Shown here one piece after another: positions 53,060 through 61,931 of a stretch of 64,000 bases of DNA. Numbering within the stretch: the stretch's first letter is position 1; each line of letters opens with the position of its first letter. The notes beneath the pieces are model-generated. The model worked only from the letters and a program-made list of their open reading frames with translations. It was not told the DNA's origin and made no database searches. This stretch comes from Pseudomonas sp. LD120 (GTDB taxonomy: Bacteria; Pseudomonadota; Gammaproteobacteria; Pseudomonadales; Pseudomonadaceae). The stretch covers positions 2,914,001 through 2,978,000 of the forward strand of contig NZ_WVHL01000005.1 in the NCBI RefSeq assembly GCF_009861525.1, in the 5' to 3' direction. The position numbers and the translations under genes are program-made.

Positions 53060-53701
53060 CTAAGCCGTTTGCCGGCGCATGGCCAGGATGGTGGTGCCGA
53101 AGAAGATGAAGGTCGAACCCACTACGCGATTGACCCATTTGGACAGCGCCGGTCGGGTCAGCACGCCCTTGGCCCGAGAAGCGAGCACGGCATAGACGCT
53201 GAGGGAGATCAGCGACAGGGCCATGAAGATCAGGGTCAGGATGAAGAACTGCGGCAGCAGCGCCGCATGCTGGTCGATGAACTGCGGGAACAGCGCGGTG
53301 AAGAAAATCGTCGCCTTGGGGTTGGTGGCGGCGGTCAGGAAGGCCGACTTGAACAACTTCAGACGCGGCGGGGGGGCGAGCTTGCCGTTGTCGGCGCTGC
53401 TGGCGCTCAGGAGCTGGCGTTTACTGAACAACTGCTTGGCACCGAGATAGAACAGATAGCCGGCGCCGACGATCTTTACCGCGTTGAAGACCGATTCGGA
53501 ACTGGCGATCAGCGCGCCCAGGCCGAGCATGGCCGCGGCGGACATACAGAACAGGCCGCTGATATTGCCCAGGGATGACCACAGGGTCGACTTGGCGCCG
53601 TAGGCCACACTGTTGTGCAGTGCTACCAGGGTGGCCGGGCCAGGGCTGGCGATGGCGATCGCCGCCACCAGGGTGAACGTCAATATCGAGTGAGCATCCA
53701 T
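53060..53701 (-). CDS. LysE-family amino-acid exporter
   Basis: A 213-aa inner-membrane protein with about six helices. ASPGPATLVALHNSVAYGAKSTLWSSLGNISGLF is the hallmark of the LysE/RhtB family; TNPKATIFFTALFPQFID matches the second conserved block. It exports an amino acid or similar metabolite. The ATG at 53701 gives the normal length; upstream open frame is not transporter-like. Confidence 0.92.
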   Translation of the reverse strand: MDAHSILTFTLVAAIAIASPGPATLVALHNSVAYGAKSTLWSSLGNISGLFCMSAAAMLGLGALIASSESVFNAVKIVGAGYLFYLGAKQLFSKRQLLSASSADNGKLAPPPRLKLFKSAFLTAATNPKATIFFTALFPQFIDQHAALLPQFFILTLIFMALSLISLSVYAVLASRAKGVLTRPALSKWVNRVVGSTFIFFGTTILAMRRQTA

Positions 53702-53965
53702 GGTTCGAACTCGTTGGGCGAAAGTGGTTTGGATGCTACCGCCTAATGCCCAGATAAATCTTAAGAAAAAGTGTCGTCGATGGCTCTGCGTCGATACTTT
53801 TGGCATCAGTAGCCTTTAGCTGCCCGGGCAAAGAGCGCCCAGGTGTCCAGTGGCGTTACATCATTGCTGCAATCAATAGTGATCATCAAAAAGTGCAGGT
53901 TCCGTTTTTCCTACAAAGGAGGAAGATAGTTGTCACCCCGTGCTGGCAGCAGAAGGAAACATCCG

Positions 53966-54640
53966 ATGAAAATCTCGACGTTACTGACCTTTGTCGTTGT
54001 CTTGATTGCGGGACCGGGAACTCCTGCAATGGCCGCGGTGGCTGAGGATACTTCTTGCCGCTTCTTGCCGATGGCCGACAGCGGTGTCGATTTGCATCAG
54101 GCGCAATCGGCGGGGGTGCTGTACAGCCAGAACACCATTAATACTGTGCAGTACCTTGAGCAATACCACTCGGTGGCGCTCAAGGGCGCGAAGAATGCAG
54201 GGCTCGATCCGCGCATCAGTGCCGCCTTTGTCGACAGCTCCGATCCGCTGCGGGCGATCAACTGGGTGATGGCGTCACTGCAACAACACTTCGCGACAGT
54301 GACCGTCTACGACAACCTCGACGCTGTGGTTCAGGCCCGCCCCGACGTGGTGGTGATGCTTGACACTTACAACCAGTTGGTGAGCAAGCGCAACAGCAAG
54401 GTCGAGGCGCGGTTCATCGCCAAGTTCTACGATGCCAACCTGCAGTACATCGGTCAGGCTGAAGGCATACAGGCCAAGGAACTACCGTCGGTCTGGGTCC
54501 GTGGCAAGGCGGCGCCGGAGATTGCAGCGCAGATCAACCAACAGACTGCGTTGCAGGTCGATGCCCTGAAGCAGTTCGATGCGTCCCTCAAGGCGCTGGT
54601 GGGCCGAGGGCCGGTCGGGCAGGTGGCGGTCAATCAGTAA
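53966..54640 (+). CDS. secreted hypothetical protein
   Basis: A 224-aa exported protein with a signal peptide (LLTFVVVLIAGPGTPAMA). The mature part begins AVAEDTSCRFLP and contains YDNLDAVVQARPDVVVMLDTYNQLVSKRNSKVEARFIAKFYDANLQYIGQ, resembling a periplasmic binding-like or lipid-transport fold, but I cannot name a family. AGAAGG precedes the ATG; a TTG at 53930 has a stronger AGGAGG upstream but would add 12 residues before the signal peptide. Confidence 0.75.
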   Translation: MKISTLLTFVVVLIAGPGTPAMAAVAEDTSCRFLPMADSGVDLHQAQSAGVLYSQNTINTVQYLEQYHSVALKGAKNAGLDPRISAAFVDSSDPLRAINWVMASLQQHFATVTVYDNLDAVVQARPDVVVMLDTYNQLVSKRNSKVEARFIAKFYDANLQYIGQAEGIQAKELPSVWVRGKAAPEIAAQINQQTALQVDALKQFDASLKALVGRGPVGQVAVNQ

Positions 54641-54661
54641 CACCTGCATGAGCTGGATCAA

Positions 54662-54688
54662 AAACGCCCCGCTGGTTCGGGGGCGTTT
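54662..54688. terminator. bidirectional rho-independent terminator
   Basis: AAACGCCCC (54662-54670) pairs with GGGGCGTTT (54680-54688). On the minus strand a TTTTT run follows, so it best fits the CAP-domain gene at 54755, but it also follows the plus-strand secreted-protein gene. Confidence 0.8.
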
Positions 54689-54754
54689 GCGCGCATTGCC
54701 AGGGCGCGATGCGCGTGGTGCGTCGGTCCGCCAGCTGTGTTGGGGCCAGCGGCC

Positions 54755-55606
54755 TCAAGGCGCGCCGAACATCGCCGTCCAGTAGATCCCCGCATCGCTT
54801 TTCGGGTCCACCGCGTAGGCTGCTCCCAACTCGCTGAAGGCCGGGTTCATCAGGTTGGCGCAATGCCCGGGGCTGGCCAGCCAGCCGTCCAGCACCTTGC
54901 GCACGCTGTCCTGGCCGGCGGCGATGTTCTCGCCCACTTGTTGCCCGGCATAACCGGCCAGTTCCGCGCGATCACCCGGGGTGCGGCCGTCGTGGTCCTT
55001 GTGGTCGAAGTAGTTCTGGTTGGCCATGGCCCGGCTGTGGGCTTCGGCGGTGCTGCCCAGGGTGGCATTCCAGGTCAGCGGTGCGCTGGCGGCGAAGCGC
55101 TGGCCGCCGCATTGCCGCGGCTGGCTGCGGGCCGTGTTGATCTGGGCCAGCAATTGCTGGCCCTCGGCTTGCCAATCCCCGAGACGCGCGGACAGCAATG
55201 GTCGCGCGAGGACGATGCGCCACTGCTCGGCCTGGCGATTGACCCCGATGTCGATGAACTGCGGGTCCAGTACCACCTGGCAGAAGCTCTCGCGCACCGC
55301 CTGCATCGCCGCCTGGGCGTCTCGCGGGCCCGTCAGAGTGATGGCCTGCACATTGACCATCGGATAGGCCGCCCGCGTGAGGGCCTGCTGCAGATCACCG
55401 ACACTGTCCACCGGCAGGACCAGGCGCGGATCGCTGGCCAGCGGCGGCAGCTCCGAGGAGGCCTGGTTGGCGCAACGTTGTGGCTGGCTGCGGTAGGCGT
55501 TGATCGACTCGATCAGTTGCGACTGGTCGTCGGCGGCGGCGCCAGTGGCCGCCAGCACGCCCAGCGACAGGGCGGCGGCGGGCAAGAGCAATGGACGCAG
55601 GGGCAT
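54755..55606 (-). CDS. CAP/SCP-domain secreted protein
   Basis: A 283-aa exported protein with a signal peptide ending TGAAA. The C-terminal half is a CAP (SCP/TAPS) domain: TWNATLGSTAEAHSRAMANQNYFDHKDHDGRTPGDRAELAGY, then GENIAAGQDSVRKVLDGWLASPGHCANLMNPAFSELGAAY, with the His/Glu cavity residues. The N-terminal part has a similar DDQSQLIESINAYRSQPQRC repeat. It may bind lipids or act on a cell-surface target; function in bacteria is poorly known. Confidence 0.9.
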   Translation of the reverse strand: MPLRPLLLPAAALSLGVLAATGAAADDQSQLIESINAYRSQPQRCANQASSELPPLASDPRLVLPVDSVGDLQQALTRAAYPMVNVQAITLTGPRDAQAAMQAVRESFCQVVLDPQFIDIGVNRQAEQWRIVLARPLLSARLGDWQAEGQQLLAQINTARSQPRQCGGQRFAASAPLTWNATLGSTAEAHSRAMANQNYFDHKDHDGRTPGDRAELAGYAGQQVGENIAAGQDSVRKVLDGWLASPGHCANLMNPAFSELGAAYAVDPKSDAGIYWTAMFGAP

Positions 55607-55699
55607 GAAGGTCTCCCGAAAAATGACAGCGGCCATGATGCACCCGGGGCCCGGGCTTTTCATCCGTTGGAGGATGAAATCGCGATTCACCGGCGTCTC

Positions 55700-56395
55700 T
55701 CAATAGAAGTCGAAGTACAGCGCCCATTCGCCGCTGCCGGGGTGCTTCCAGAACATCAGGCTGCCGCTGTCCACCACGTTGAGGTTGATCTTGGCGTCGG
55801 AGGAAATCTGCATCACGAACTCGAAACCGTCTCCGGCATCGATCCCCGACTGGCAGAACGATGGATAGCCCCCGAGTTTGTGCTGGTAGCAATGGCTCAC
55901 CAGGTCGTAGTAGCACTGGATCTGCCCGGAGCGCTCCAGCTCGAGGATTTCCCGCTCCAGGTCTTCCGGCACGCCACCGCCGTCCCACAGCGGATAGTCC
56001 TCGGGCACGGCCTGGGCCTTGACCGGGAAGGGCTTGAGAAAGGCTCCCGGGGCCGGCAGCTCCTTGCGCACCAGGGCATCCTCGGCCCGGTATTCGCGAA
56101 TCAGCCAGCGCTCGCCCATGGGTTCCAGGGGCTCGGGGAAGGGGTTGGCGACGAACACCGTGAGCACCCGCACGCCGTCCAGCAGCGGGCTGTGCCAGGG
56201 CAGGGCCGGCAGGTAGAACTGGGCAAACGGCAGCAGGGTTTCTCCGGCACTGTTGCGCGGCAACTCTTCATCCTCGCGAAACAGAAAGACCCGGCCCAGC
56301 CAGCTTTCCTCGTCACTGTGGGTCGGGCGAAAGCCGCCGGGGATCAGTTGCAGTGCCGGCTTGGCCAATTGGCGCTGGATGTCCTGAATGTCCAT
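55700..56395 (-). CDS. DUF1963 (YwqG-like) protein
   Basis: A 231-aa soluble protein. KLGGYPSFCQSGIDAGDGFEFVMQISSDAKINLNVVDSGSLMFWKHPG is the conserved C-terminal block of DUF1963, and SWLGRVFLFREDEELP its start. The family appears in toxin-immunity neighbourhoods and as housekeeping orphans. The ATG at 56395 is chosen because the 20 codons before it are proline-rich and not conserved. It is followed, 93 bp away, by the CAP-domain gene. Confidence 0.85.
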   Translation of the reverse strand: MDIQDIQRQLAKPALQLIPGGFRPTHSDEESWLGRVFLFREDEELPRNSAGETLLPFAQFYLPALPWHSPLLDGVRVLTVFVANPFPEPLEPMGERWLIREYRAEDALVRKELPAPGAFLKPFPVKAQAVPEDYPLWDGGGVPEDLEREILELERSGQIQCYYDLVSHCYQHKLGGYPSFCQSGIDAGDGFEFVMQISSDAKINLNVVDSGSLMFWKHPGSGEWALYFDFY

Positions 56396-56473
56396 GGTCA
56401 GGGCTGATTTCCTGTCAGGGGAAGGGGGCGGGCAATGTAGCAAAGGCGGCGGCAAGGCAGTAGCTCGTCGTGT

Positions 56474-57433
56474 TCAACGCAACTGTCGCGGCGTGGCGTT
56501 GAGCAGCTTGCGCATCAGCCGGCGCAGGGCGGTGGCGTCCTGGTAGCCCACCTGTTCGGCGACGCTTTCCACCGAGTACTTGCTGTTCTGCAGCAGCGCC
56601 CGGGCGCGGTTCAATTGCACACGCTGGATCAAGCGCAAGCTGCTGTGGCCAGTGGCCTTGCGCACTTGGCGGCCCAGGGTGCGCTCGGACATGCCGAACT
56701 GCGCCGCCAGTTCGCCGACGCTGGGCAGCCTGGGCAGACAGGATTCGATATGGGCAGTGAGACGAGCGATCAGGGCGCTGCCCTGAGCCATCATCGCCGG
56801 AACCGTACAAGGCGCTTGCAACTGGCGCCGATCGATCAGCAGCACCTGTCCCACGGCGTCCGCCAGGGCCGGGGAGAAGCGCCTGCGCAACAAGTGCAAC
56901 ATCAGGTCGGACTGGCCGATGGCTGCACCGGCGGTGGTCAGCGGCGGATCGACGATGACCATCTGATCCGGGTCCACGCGGCAGTCGGCGACCCACTCCT
57001 GCAGCAGCGGCGCCAGCCACCAGGAGGTGGTCACTCGGCGCCCGTGCAACAGCCCGGCGGCATGCAGCAGGAACACCGCGGAACAGGACGCCGCGACTTC
57101 AGCGCCGCTGTGCACGTGATGGCGCAGAGCCTGGAGCACGGGGCCCACCTCCGCATGCTGCAGGCGCTGGGCGATGGCCTCCGGGGTGTCGAGGCCCAGC
57201 CCCGGCAGAATCCAGCAGGAGCGGTCGTCGGCCGTGGTATCCAGGGCCTCGACTTCCAGCAGCAAGCCTTGTCCCAGGCGCACCTGGCCTGCGTGCAGCG
57301 CACAGACCCGCCAGCGCGGCGCGCCCAGCCCCAGGCGCGGAGCCAGCAGAGCGGCGCAGGACAGCATGTCCAGGGTCAGGGCGACGCTGGAGGCAAAGGC
57401 ACCGGGAAGCAGCAGCACAGTGAAATCGTTCAT
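56474..57433 (-). CDS. GlxA/DJ-1-type AraC transcriptional regulator
   Basis: A 319-aa regulator. Residues about 1-180 form a DJ-1/PfpI-like domain (VLLLPGAFASSVALTLDML, AASCSAVFLLHAAGLL with a nucleophile-position Cys), and about 220-319 an AraC HTH (GELAAQFGMSERTLGRQVRKATGHSSLRLIQRVQLNRARALLQ). The ATG at 57433 is chosen; a GTG at 57448 is possible. It is divergent from a tautomerase-like gene, with 98 bp between, and may control it. Confidence 0.92.
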   Translation of the reverse strand: MNDFTVLLLPGAFASSVALTLDMLSCAALLAPRLGLGAPRWRVCALHAGQVRLGQGLLLEVEALDTTADDRSCWILPGLGLDTPEAIAQRLQHAEVGPVLQALRHHVHSGAEVAASCSAVFLLHAAGLLHGRRVTTSWWLAPLLQEWVADCRVDPDQMVIVDPPLTTAGAAIGQSDLMLHLLRRRFSPALADAVGQVLLIDRRQLQAPCTVPAMMAQGSALIARLTAHIESCLPRLPSVGELAAQFGMSERTLGRQVRKATGHSSLRLIQRVQLNRARALLQNSKYSVESVAEQVGYQDATALRRLMRKLLNATPRQLR

Positions 57434-57531
57434 TGGCTGATTATGCACGAAAGATGTCGAATCGGTCGCTGTTGGCCAAGCCGGGCAAGGGGCTCAATAG
57501 CGGCTCATTTTTTCTTCGAGTGGTGATAGCG

Positions 57532-57987
57532 ATGCCCAACATCCTGATCAAGATTCCCCAGGGTGCCTTCAATGCCCAGCAACGTGAGCGGATGCTGCAC
57601 GAGGTGACGCAAGTGGCGCTGGACGTGGAGCAGATCGGCCAGGACCCGCGCCAGCGGGCACTGTGCTGGGTCTTGCTGGAGGAGCTGGCCCCAGGCACCT
57701 GGCGCTGTGGCGGCGCCGATCTCGGGGCCCAGGCGCTGTCTTGTCTGGTCCAAGTCAAGGTGCCCGCCGGCGTGCTCGATAGCGCCCGGCGCCAGGCCTA
57801 TGTGGCCGGCTTGCATCAGGCCCTGGCGGCGTGCCGTCCGGCAGAGGACGGGCGGCTGTTGATGACCTCGATCCTGTTGGACGAGGTGCCCGATGGCACC
57901 TGGGGCGCCAACGGCACGCTGTGGCATCTGGCGGATTTCACCCGGGCGGCGGGGTACCGGCACTTGTCCCCGGCCAACGGCCAGTAG
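57532..57987 (+). CDS. tautomerase-superfamily protein
   Basis: A 151-aa protein that begins MPNILIKIPQGAFNAQQRERML, so Pro2 becomes the N-terminal catalytic base after methionine removal. It is about twice the length of 4-oxalocrotonate tautomerase, which suggests two fused beta-alpha-beta units. The substrate is unknown. The start was chosen to place Pro2; the upstream open frame is not conserved. Confidence 0.82.
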   Translation: MPNILIKIPQGAFNAQQRERMLHEVTQVALDVEQIGQDPRQRALCWVLLEELAPGTWRCGGADLGAQALSCLVQVKVPAGVLDSARRQAYVAGLHQALAACRPAEDGRLLMTSILLDEVPDGTWGANGTLWHLADFTRAAGYRHLSPANGQ

Positions 57988-58012
57988 TTCAGGTTCCCGG
58001 CCCGGCCCGGCC

Positions 58013-58507
58013 TCAGGCGTCGCGGCCGTGGGCCGCCGCCGCGAGCTGTGAGGTATCGACCCGGACAAACACCGAGTCGCCAATGGCGGTCAGCACATCG
58101 CCGGCGTACACCTCGCAGATCACCCGGCTCTTGCGGCCCACGTCGCCCTCGACCTTGGCCCGCAGGGTCAGCGGCACGCCCATGGGCGTGGGCTTGATGA
58201 ATTTGATGCCCAGGTTGCCGGTCACGCAGTCGATGCGCGGCAGGCTGCCCGGTTCCCGTTGCTCGCTGCGGTAGTGGTAGGCCATGGCGGTCCAGTTGGA
58301 ATGGCAGTCCACCAGCATGGCAATCAGTCCACCGTAGACCAGATCCGGCCAGCCGCAGTACTTGGATTCCGGCAGGTGCTCGGCGATCACGTGCACGCCG
58401 TCTTCATGCCAGTGGCTTTTGATGTGCAAGCCGTGATGATTGCTGCTGCCGCAGCCGAAACACACGCCTTCGGGGGCGGTGGTGTCTTGCAGGGAAGTCT
58501 CGTGCAT
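58013..58507 (-). CDS. PaaI-type hotdog thioesterase
   Basis: A 164-aa thioesterase. CFGCGSSNHHGLHIKSHW at the start and CGWPDLVYGGLIAMLVDCHSNWTAMAYHY, with the G-G-x-x-x-x-L-x-D motif in the hotdog helix, are typical. It probably hydrolyses aromatic or acyl-CoA. The CxxC pair near the N-terminus is a feature of some PaaI-like subfamilies. It converges with the tautomerase gene. Confidence 0.88.
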   Translation of the reverse strand: MHETSLQDTTAPEGVCFGCGSSNHHGLHIKSHWHEDGVHVIAEHLPESKYCGWPDLVYGGLIAMLVDCHSNWTAMAYHYRSEQREPGSLPRIDCVTGNLGIKFIKPTPMGVPLTLRAKVEGDVGRKSRVICEVYAGDVLTAIGDSVFVRVDTSQLAAAAHGRDA

Positions 58508-59238
58508 GGTTGTTCTTCTTGTCCTTGACGATGGTCTGGAACCAGGGTTTGGACCTGGTGGGAACAGCAGGCGGTCATGATGCCCGTGGTGCGGTTTGGC
58601 GCCAAGGGCGTTGTGGCGTGCCGGTGGGCAGCGTCGTTGTGACGCATTGATTGCCGTGGGACGCGCAAGCGCTCGGGGTTTGTCTTGCGGCGCGGCCCAC
58701 CGGTCCGTCCAGGACCGTCTGATGTCGTAATGATATTTTTTCGCTGAATCGGTTCATCGTTTGTGCAAAAATGCGCGCCCCCATGCTTCGGGTCCACTGA
58801 CCCGATCGGGTTCTTGCAAGCGTGCGGGAGTGTCTGGGCAACCCCGCCGAGCGTAATGTCAGGCAGTGTTCGTTTACCGTCTTTGGTTGAACCCGACCCC
58901 TCTTTTCTTGCAGGTCCCGTGCAGACGCGGGCCAGGCTGTGCATCGAGTCGATGCCGGCGGCAGGGATCGGGCCGGTTGGCACTGGCTGATGGTGACGTT
59001 CCATGACCCACCCTGAGCAACACTGTCACTCAAATAGCTGAAGCCAAAAACGATAAGAAGTCAGCGTCGGAGCGATATAAAACTGAGGTCGAGCCAGTCT
59101 CGTCGGCCTTGTGTGCCCACCCTCCAGTTCTTATGAATGCGGCGATTCTGGACCTGCGAAATGCCTGTTTCGCAAAGCCCGGGGCCAGCAGGATCGAGGA
59201 TGGGGCGGCGGATGGCGTTCTATCGTAGGTACTACACA
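58508..59238. other. 731-bp gene-free leader region upstream of mqo
   Basis: I see no credible gene here; open frames on either strand have no recognisable protein features. A perfect 7-bp hairpin (TCGGGTC-CACT-GACCCGA) is at 58788-58805, followed by CCCGATCGGG. An AT-rich stretch near 59070-59090 (GATATAAAACTGAGG) could hold the mqo promoter. The long gap suggests a leader or a small RNA, but neither can be proven. Confidence 0.5.
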
Positions 59239-60876
59239 ATGTTGAAGAAAGTGAACACGGCCCTGATCGGGTTGGCGATGTCGATAGGCCTCACGACCGC
59301 GCACGCGGCTGAGCCAAAGAAAGTGGATGTGCTGCTGATCGGTGGCGGCATCATGAGTTCGACCCTTGGGGTCTGGCTCAATGAACTGCAGCCGGATTGG
59401 TCCATGGAGATGGTCGAGCGCCTGGATGGCGTGGCTGAAGAAAGCTCCAACGGCTGGAACAACGCCGGTACCGGTCACTCCGCCCTGGCTGAGCTGAACT
59501 ACACCCCGGAAGGCAAGGACGGCAAGATCGAGATCGGCAAGGCCATCGAGATCAACGAAGCGTTCCAGATTTCCCGGCAGTTCTGGTCCTGGCAGGTCAA
59601 GAGCGGGGTGCTGAAGAACCCGCGTTCGTTCATCAACTCCACGCCGCACATGAGCTTTGTCTGGGGCGATGACAACATCAAGTTCCTCAAGGCGCGCTAC
59701 GAAGCCCTGCAGGCCAGCCCGCTGTTCAGCGGCATGCAGTACTCCGAAGACCCTGAACAGATCAAGCAGTGGGCGCCACTGATGATGGAAGGTCGTGACT
59801 CGGCGCAGAAGGTTGCGGCGACCTGGAGCCCGATCGGCACCGACGTCAACTTCGGCGAGATCACTCGCCAGTTCGTTGCCCACCTGCAGGCTCAGCCGAA
59901 CTTCACCCTCAAGCTGTCCAGCGAAGTGCAGGACATCGAGCGCAATGAAGACGGCTCGTGGCGCGTGACCTACAAGAACCTCAAAGACGGTTCGAAAACC
60001 GCAACCGATGCCAAGTTCTTGTTCATCGGCGCCGGCGGCGGTGCCCTGCACCTGCTGCAGAAGTCGGGCATTCCCGAGGCCAACGAATACGCCGGCTTCC
60101 CGGTGGGTGGCTCGTTCCTGGTGACCGAGAACGCCAGCATTGCCGAGCAGCATCTGGCCAAGGCCTACGGCAAGGCGTCGGTCGGCGCTCCGCCGATGTC
60201 GGTTCCGCACCTGGACACTCGGGTGCTGGACGGCAAGCGGGTGATCCTGTTTGGCCCATTCGCCACCTTCTCCACCAAGTTCCTCAAGCAAGGTTCGTAC
60301 TTCGACCTGCTGACCAGCACCACCACCCACAACGTCTGGCCGATGACCAAAGTCGGTATCGAGCAGTACCCGTTGGTGGAATACCTGGCCGGCCAGTTGA
60401 TGCTGTCGGATGACGACCGCTTCAACGCCCTGAAGGAATACTTCCCCAACGCCAAGCAAGAAGACTGGCGCCTGTGGCAGGCCGGTCAGCGCGTGCAGAT
60501 CATCAAGCGTGACGAAGAGAAGGGCGGCGTGCTGAAACTGGGCACCGAGATCGTGGCTTCCGAAGACGGCAGCATCGCCGGCCTGCTGGGCGCCTCCCCG
60601 GGTGCCTCGACCGCCGCGCCGATCATGCTCAGCGTGCTGCAGAAGGTGTTCAAGGACCAAGTGGCGAGCCCGGCCTGGCAGGAGAAACTGCACCAGATCG
60701 TACCCAGCTACGGCACGGCCCTGAACGGCAGCCCTGAGCGTGTGGCCAAAGAATGGGCCTACACCGCCGACACCTTGCAATTGACGCCGCCTCCGGCCGT
60801 CAAGGGCGCCGCGCCTCAGGCCCCGGCCAGCATGGCCACGCCAGCGAGCAATCCAGCGGCCGACATGGCGCTGTAA
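59239..60876 (+). CDS. mqo: malate:quinone oxidoreductase
   Basis: A 545-aa FAD enzyme of the TCA cycle that oxidises malate to oxaloacetate and passes electrons to the quinone pool. The FAD-binding motif is DVLLIGGGIMSSTLGVWLNEL. Conserved blocks include SNGWNNAGTGHSALAELNYTP, FGPFATFSTKFLK and LGASPGASTAAPIMLSVLQ. It begins with a putative signal peptide (IGLAMSIGLTTAHA), which is common among Pseudomonas Mqo proteins; the C-terminal 30 residues are Ala/Pro-rich. The ATG at 59239 has no strong ribosome site. Confidence 0.94.
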   Translation: MLKKVNTALIGLAMSIGLTTAHAAEPKKVDVLLIGGGIMSSTLGVWLNELQPDWSMEMVERLDGVAEESSNGWNNAGTGHSALAELNYTPEGKDGKIEIGKAIEINEAFQISRQFWSWQVKSGVLKNPRSFINSTPHMSFVWGDDNIKFLKARYEALQASPLFSGMQYSEDPEQIKQWAPLMMEGRDSAQKVAATWSPIGTDVNFGEITRQFVAHLQAQPNFTLKLSSEVQDIERNEDGSWRVTYKNLKDGSKTATDAKFLFIGAGGGALHLLQKSGIPEANEYAGFPVGGSFLVTENASIAEQHLAKAYGKASVGAPPMSVPHLDTRVLDGKRVILFGPFATFSTKFLKQGSYFDLLTSTTTHNVWPMTKVGIEQYPLVEYLAGQLMLSDDDRFNALKEYFPNAKQEDWRLWQAGQRVQIIKRDEEKGGVLKLGTEIVASEDGSIAGLLGASPGASTAAPIMLSVLQKVFKDQVASPAWQEKLHQIVPSYGTALNGSPERVAKEWAYTADTLQLTPPPAVKGAAPQAPASMATPASNPAADMAL

Positions 60877-61140
60877 GCCTCGGCCCTGTCCGCGCTGGTC
60901 GGATGGGGCACAGCGGCTGCCACCGTGCAGCCGTATCTTGCATGGGTTGCGGCGATATCCCTGATGTCGTCGCAACCGGCCGGCCTTGCCGGTACCTCTG
61001 AAGCAGCCTGTGCTTATGCGTTCAACGAGGCTGGAGCCCGACTCGAGCGTCTTGTCGTGCGCCTGTGCCTTGCCGTGACGCGGTATGATTGCCGCGCCCG
61101 CCGTCGCGGGCACGCCTCAATCCTCGGAGTCACCGCCTCG

Positions 61141-61863
61141 ATGTCCAGTATCACCCTGTTCCAAGCCCCGCCGCCCGAAGCCATCCAGAGCCAGATCCAG
61201 CAGATGGTGGTGGACTTCATCAGCGACATCAGCGCGGTGGCCATCGCCCCCAGCAACCCCTTGTACAACCTGTACCAGTACGGCGTCGGCTACGAAGTGC
61301 ACCTGTACTTGCAGGCGATGGACGGCTCCCGTGGTATCGCGGTGGAACTGCTGGTGGCCGGCGATCCTCAGGACCCCGACAAAGTACTGGGCTTTACCCT
61401 GTATCTGCCGGTCAAGGACGATCCCCAGGCCTGCGCCGTGGCCTACATGGCGGTGTTGCAAAGCCATCGGCGCCAGGGCATTGCCCGGCAGATGCTGGAG
61501 GTGATGCGCGCCCGTTACCCCCATGCCGAGCTGGCCTGCCATGTGGCCAAAGTGGATTGTTTCGAGGCCCTGGGCTTTCAGGTGCTGGGCGCCCGTGGTC
61601 CGCAAGTGCTGATGAATACCCACGACCACGGCAGCGACGGCCTGCTGGCGGTCTTGGACGTAGCGCCGATCTACCAATCGGTGGAAGTGCGGCAGATCCA
61701 CACCTATCTGCTGGCCCAGCACGGGCGCAAGGCGATGCTGGAAGCGGAGAAAAAGCGTGATCGGCAGTTGGACCAGATGACCCGGCAGGCCCAGGCGCTG
61801 GTGCGCGAGCGCTTGGGCGAGGCGGCGCTGTACAACGCGCGGCCTCCACAATTGATCTCCTGA
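61141..61863 (+). CDS. GNAT family acetyltransferase with C-terminal coiled coil
   Basis: A 240-aa protein. The GNAT core has VAYMAVLQSHRRQGIARQMLEVMRARYPHAELACHVAKVDCFEALGFQVLGARGPQVLMN, with the R-R-Q-G-I-A acetyl-CoA loop. The last 40 residues (MLEAEKKRDRQLDQMTRQAQALVRERLGEAAL) form a charged helix not found in minimal GNATs. The acceptor is unknown. The ATG at 61141 is chosen; the GTG-rich extension upstream is not protein-like. It precedes the DeoR-type gene, with a palindrome between them. Confidence 0.85.
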   Translation: MSSITLFQAPPPEAIQSQIQQMVVDFISDISAVAIAPSNPLYNLYQYGVGYEVHLYLQAMDGSRGIAVELLVAGDPQDPDKVLGFTLYLPVKDDPQACAVAYMAVLQSHRRQGIARQMLEVMRARYPHAELACHVAKVDCFEALGFQVLGARGPQVLMNTHDHGSDGLLAVLDVAPIYQSVEVRQIHTYLLAQHGRKAMLEAEKKRDRQLDQMTRQAQALVRERLGEAALYNARPPQLIS

Positions 61864-61875
61864 GCGCGCCTGCTT

Positions 61876-61911
61876 GTTTTCGCGAGAGGGCTTGGCTAAT
61901 CTCGCGAAAAC
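61876..61911. promoter_or_regulatory. 12-12-12 inverted repeat upstream of the DeoR-type regulator
   Basis: GTTTTCGCGAGA (61876-61887) and TCTCGCGAAAAC (61900-61911) are perfect reverse complements separated by 12 bases, ending 20 bp before the regulator ATG. TTTTCG/CGAAAA half-sites suit DeoR/GlpR-type operators. It could also fold as an RNA hairpin, but no U-tract follows, so a terminator is less likely. Confidence 0.6.
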
Positions 61912-61931
61912 ACGCAAAAACGGGCACGAAC

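Noticed and set aside
58387..59004. 205-codon minus-strand frame upstream of mqo
   Set aside because: It overlaps the thioesterase gene and has a basic, Thr/Pro/Arg-rich low-quality composition without a ribosome site.
59131..61113. 660-codon minus-strand frame over mqo
   Set aside because: Antisense to mqo, with no recognisable domain.
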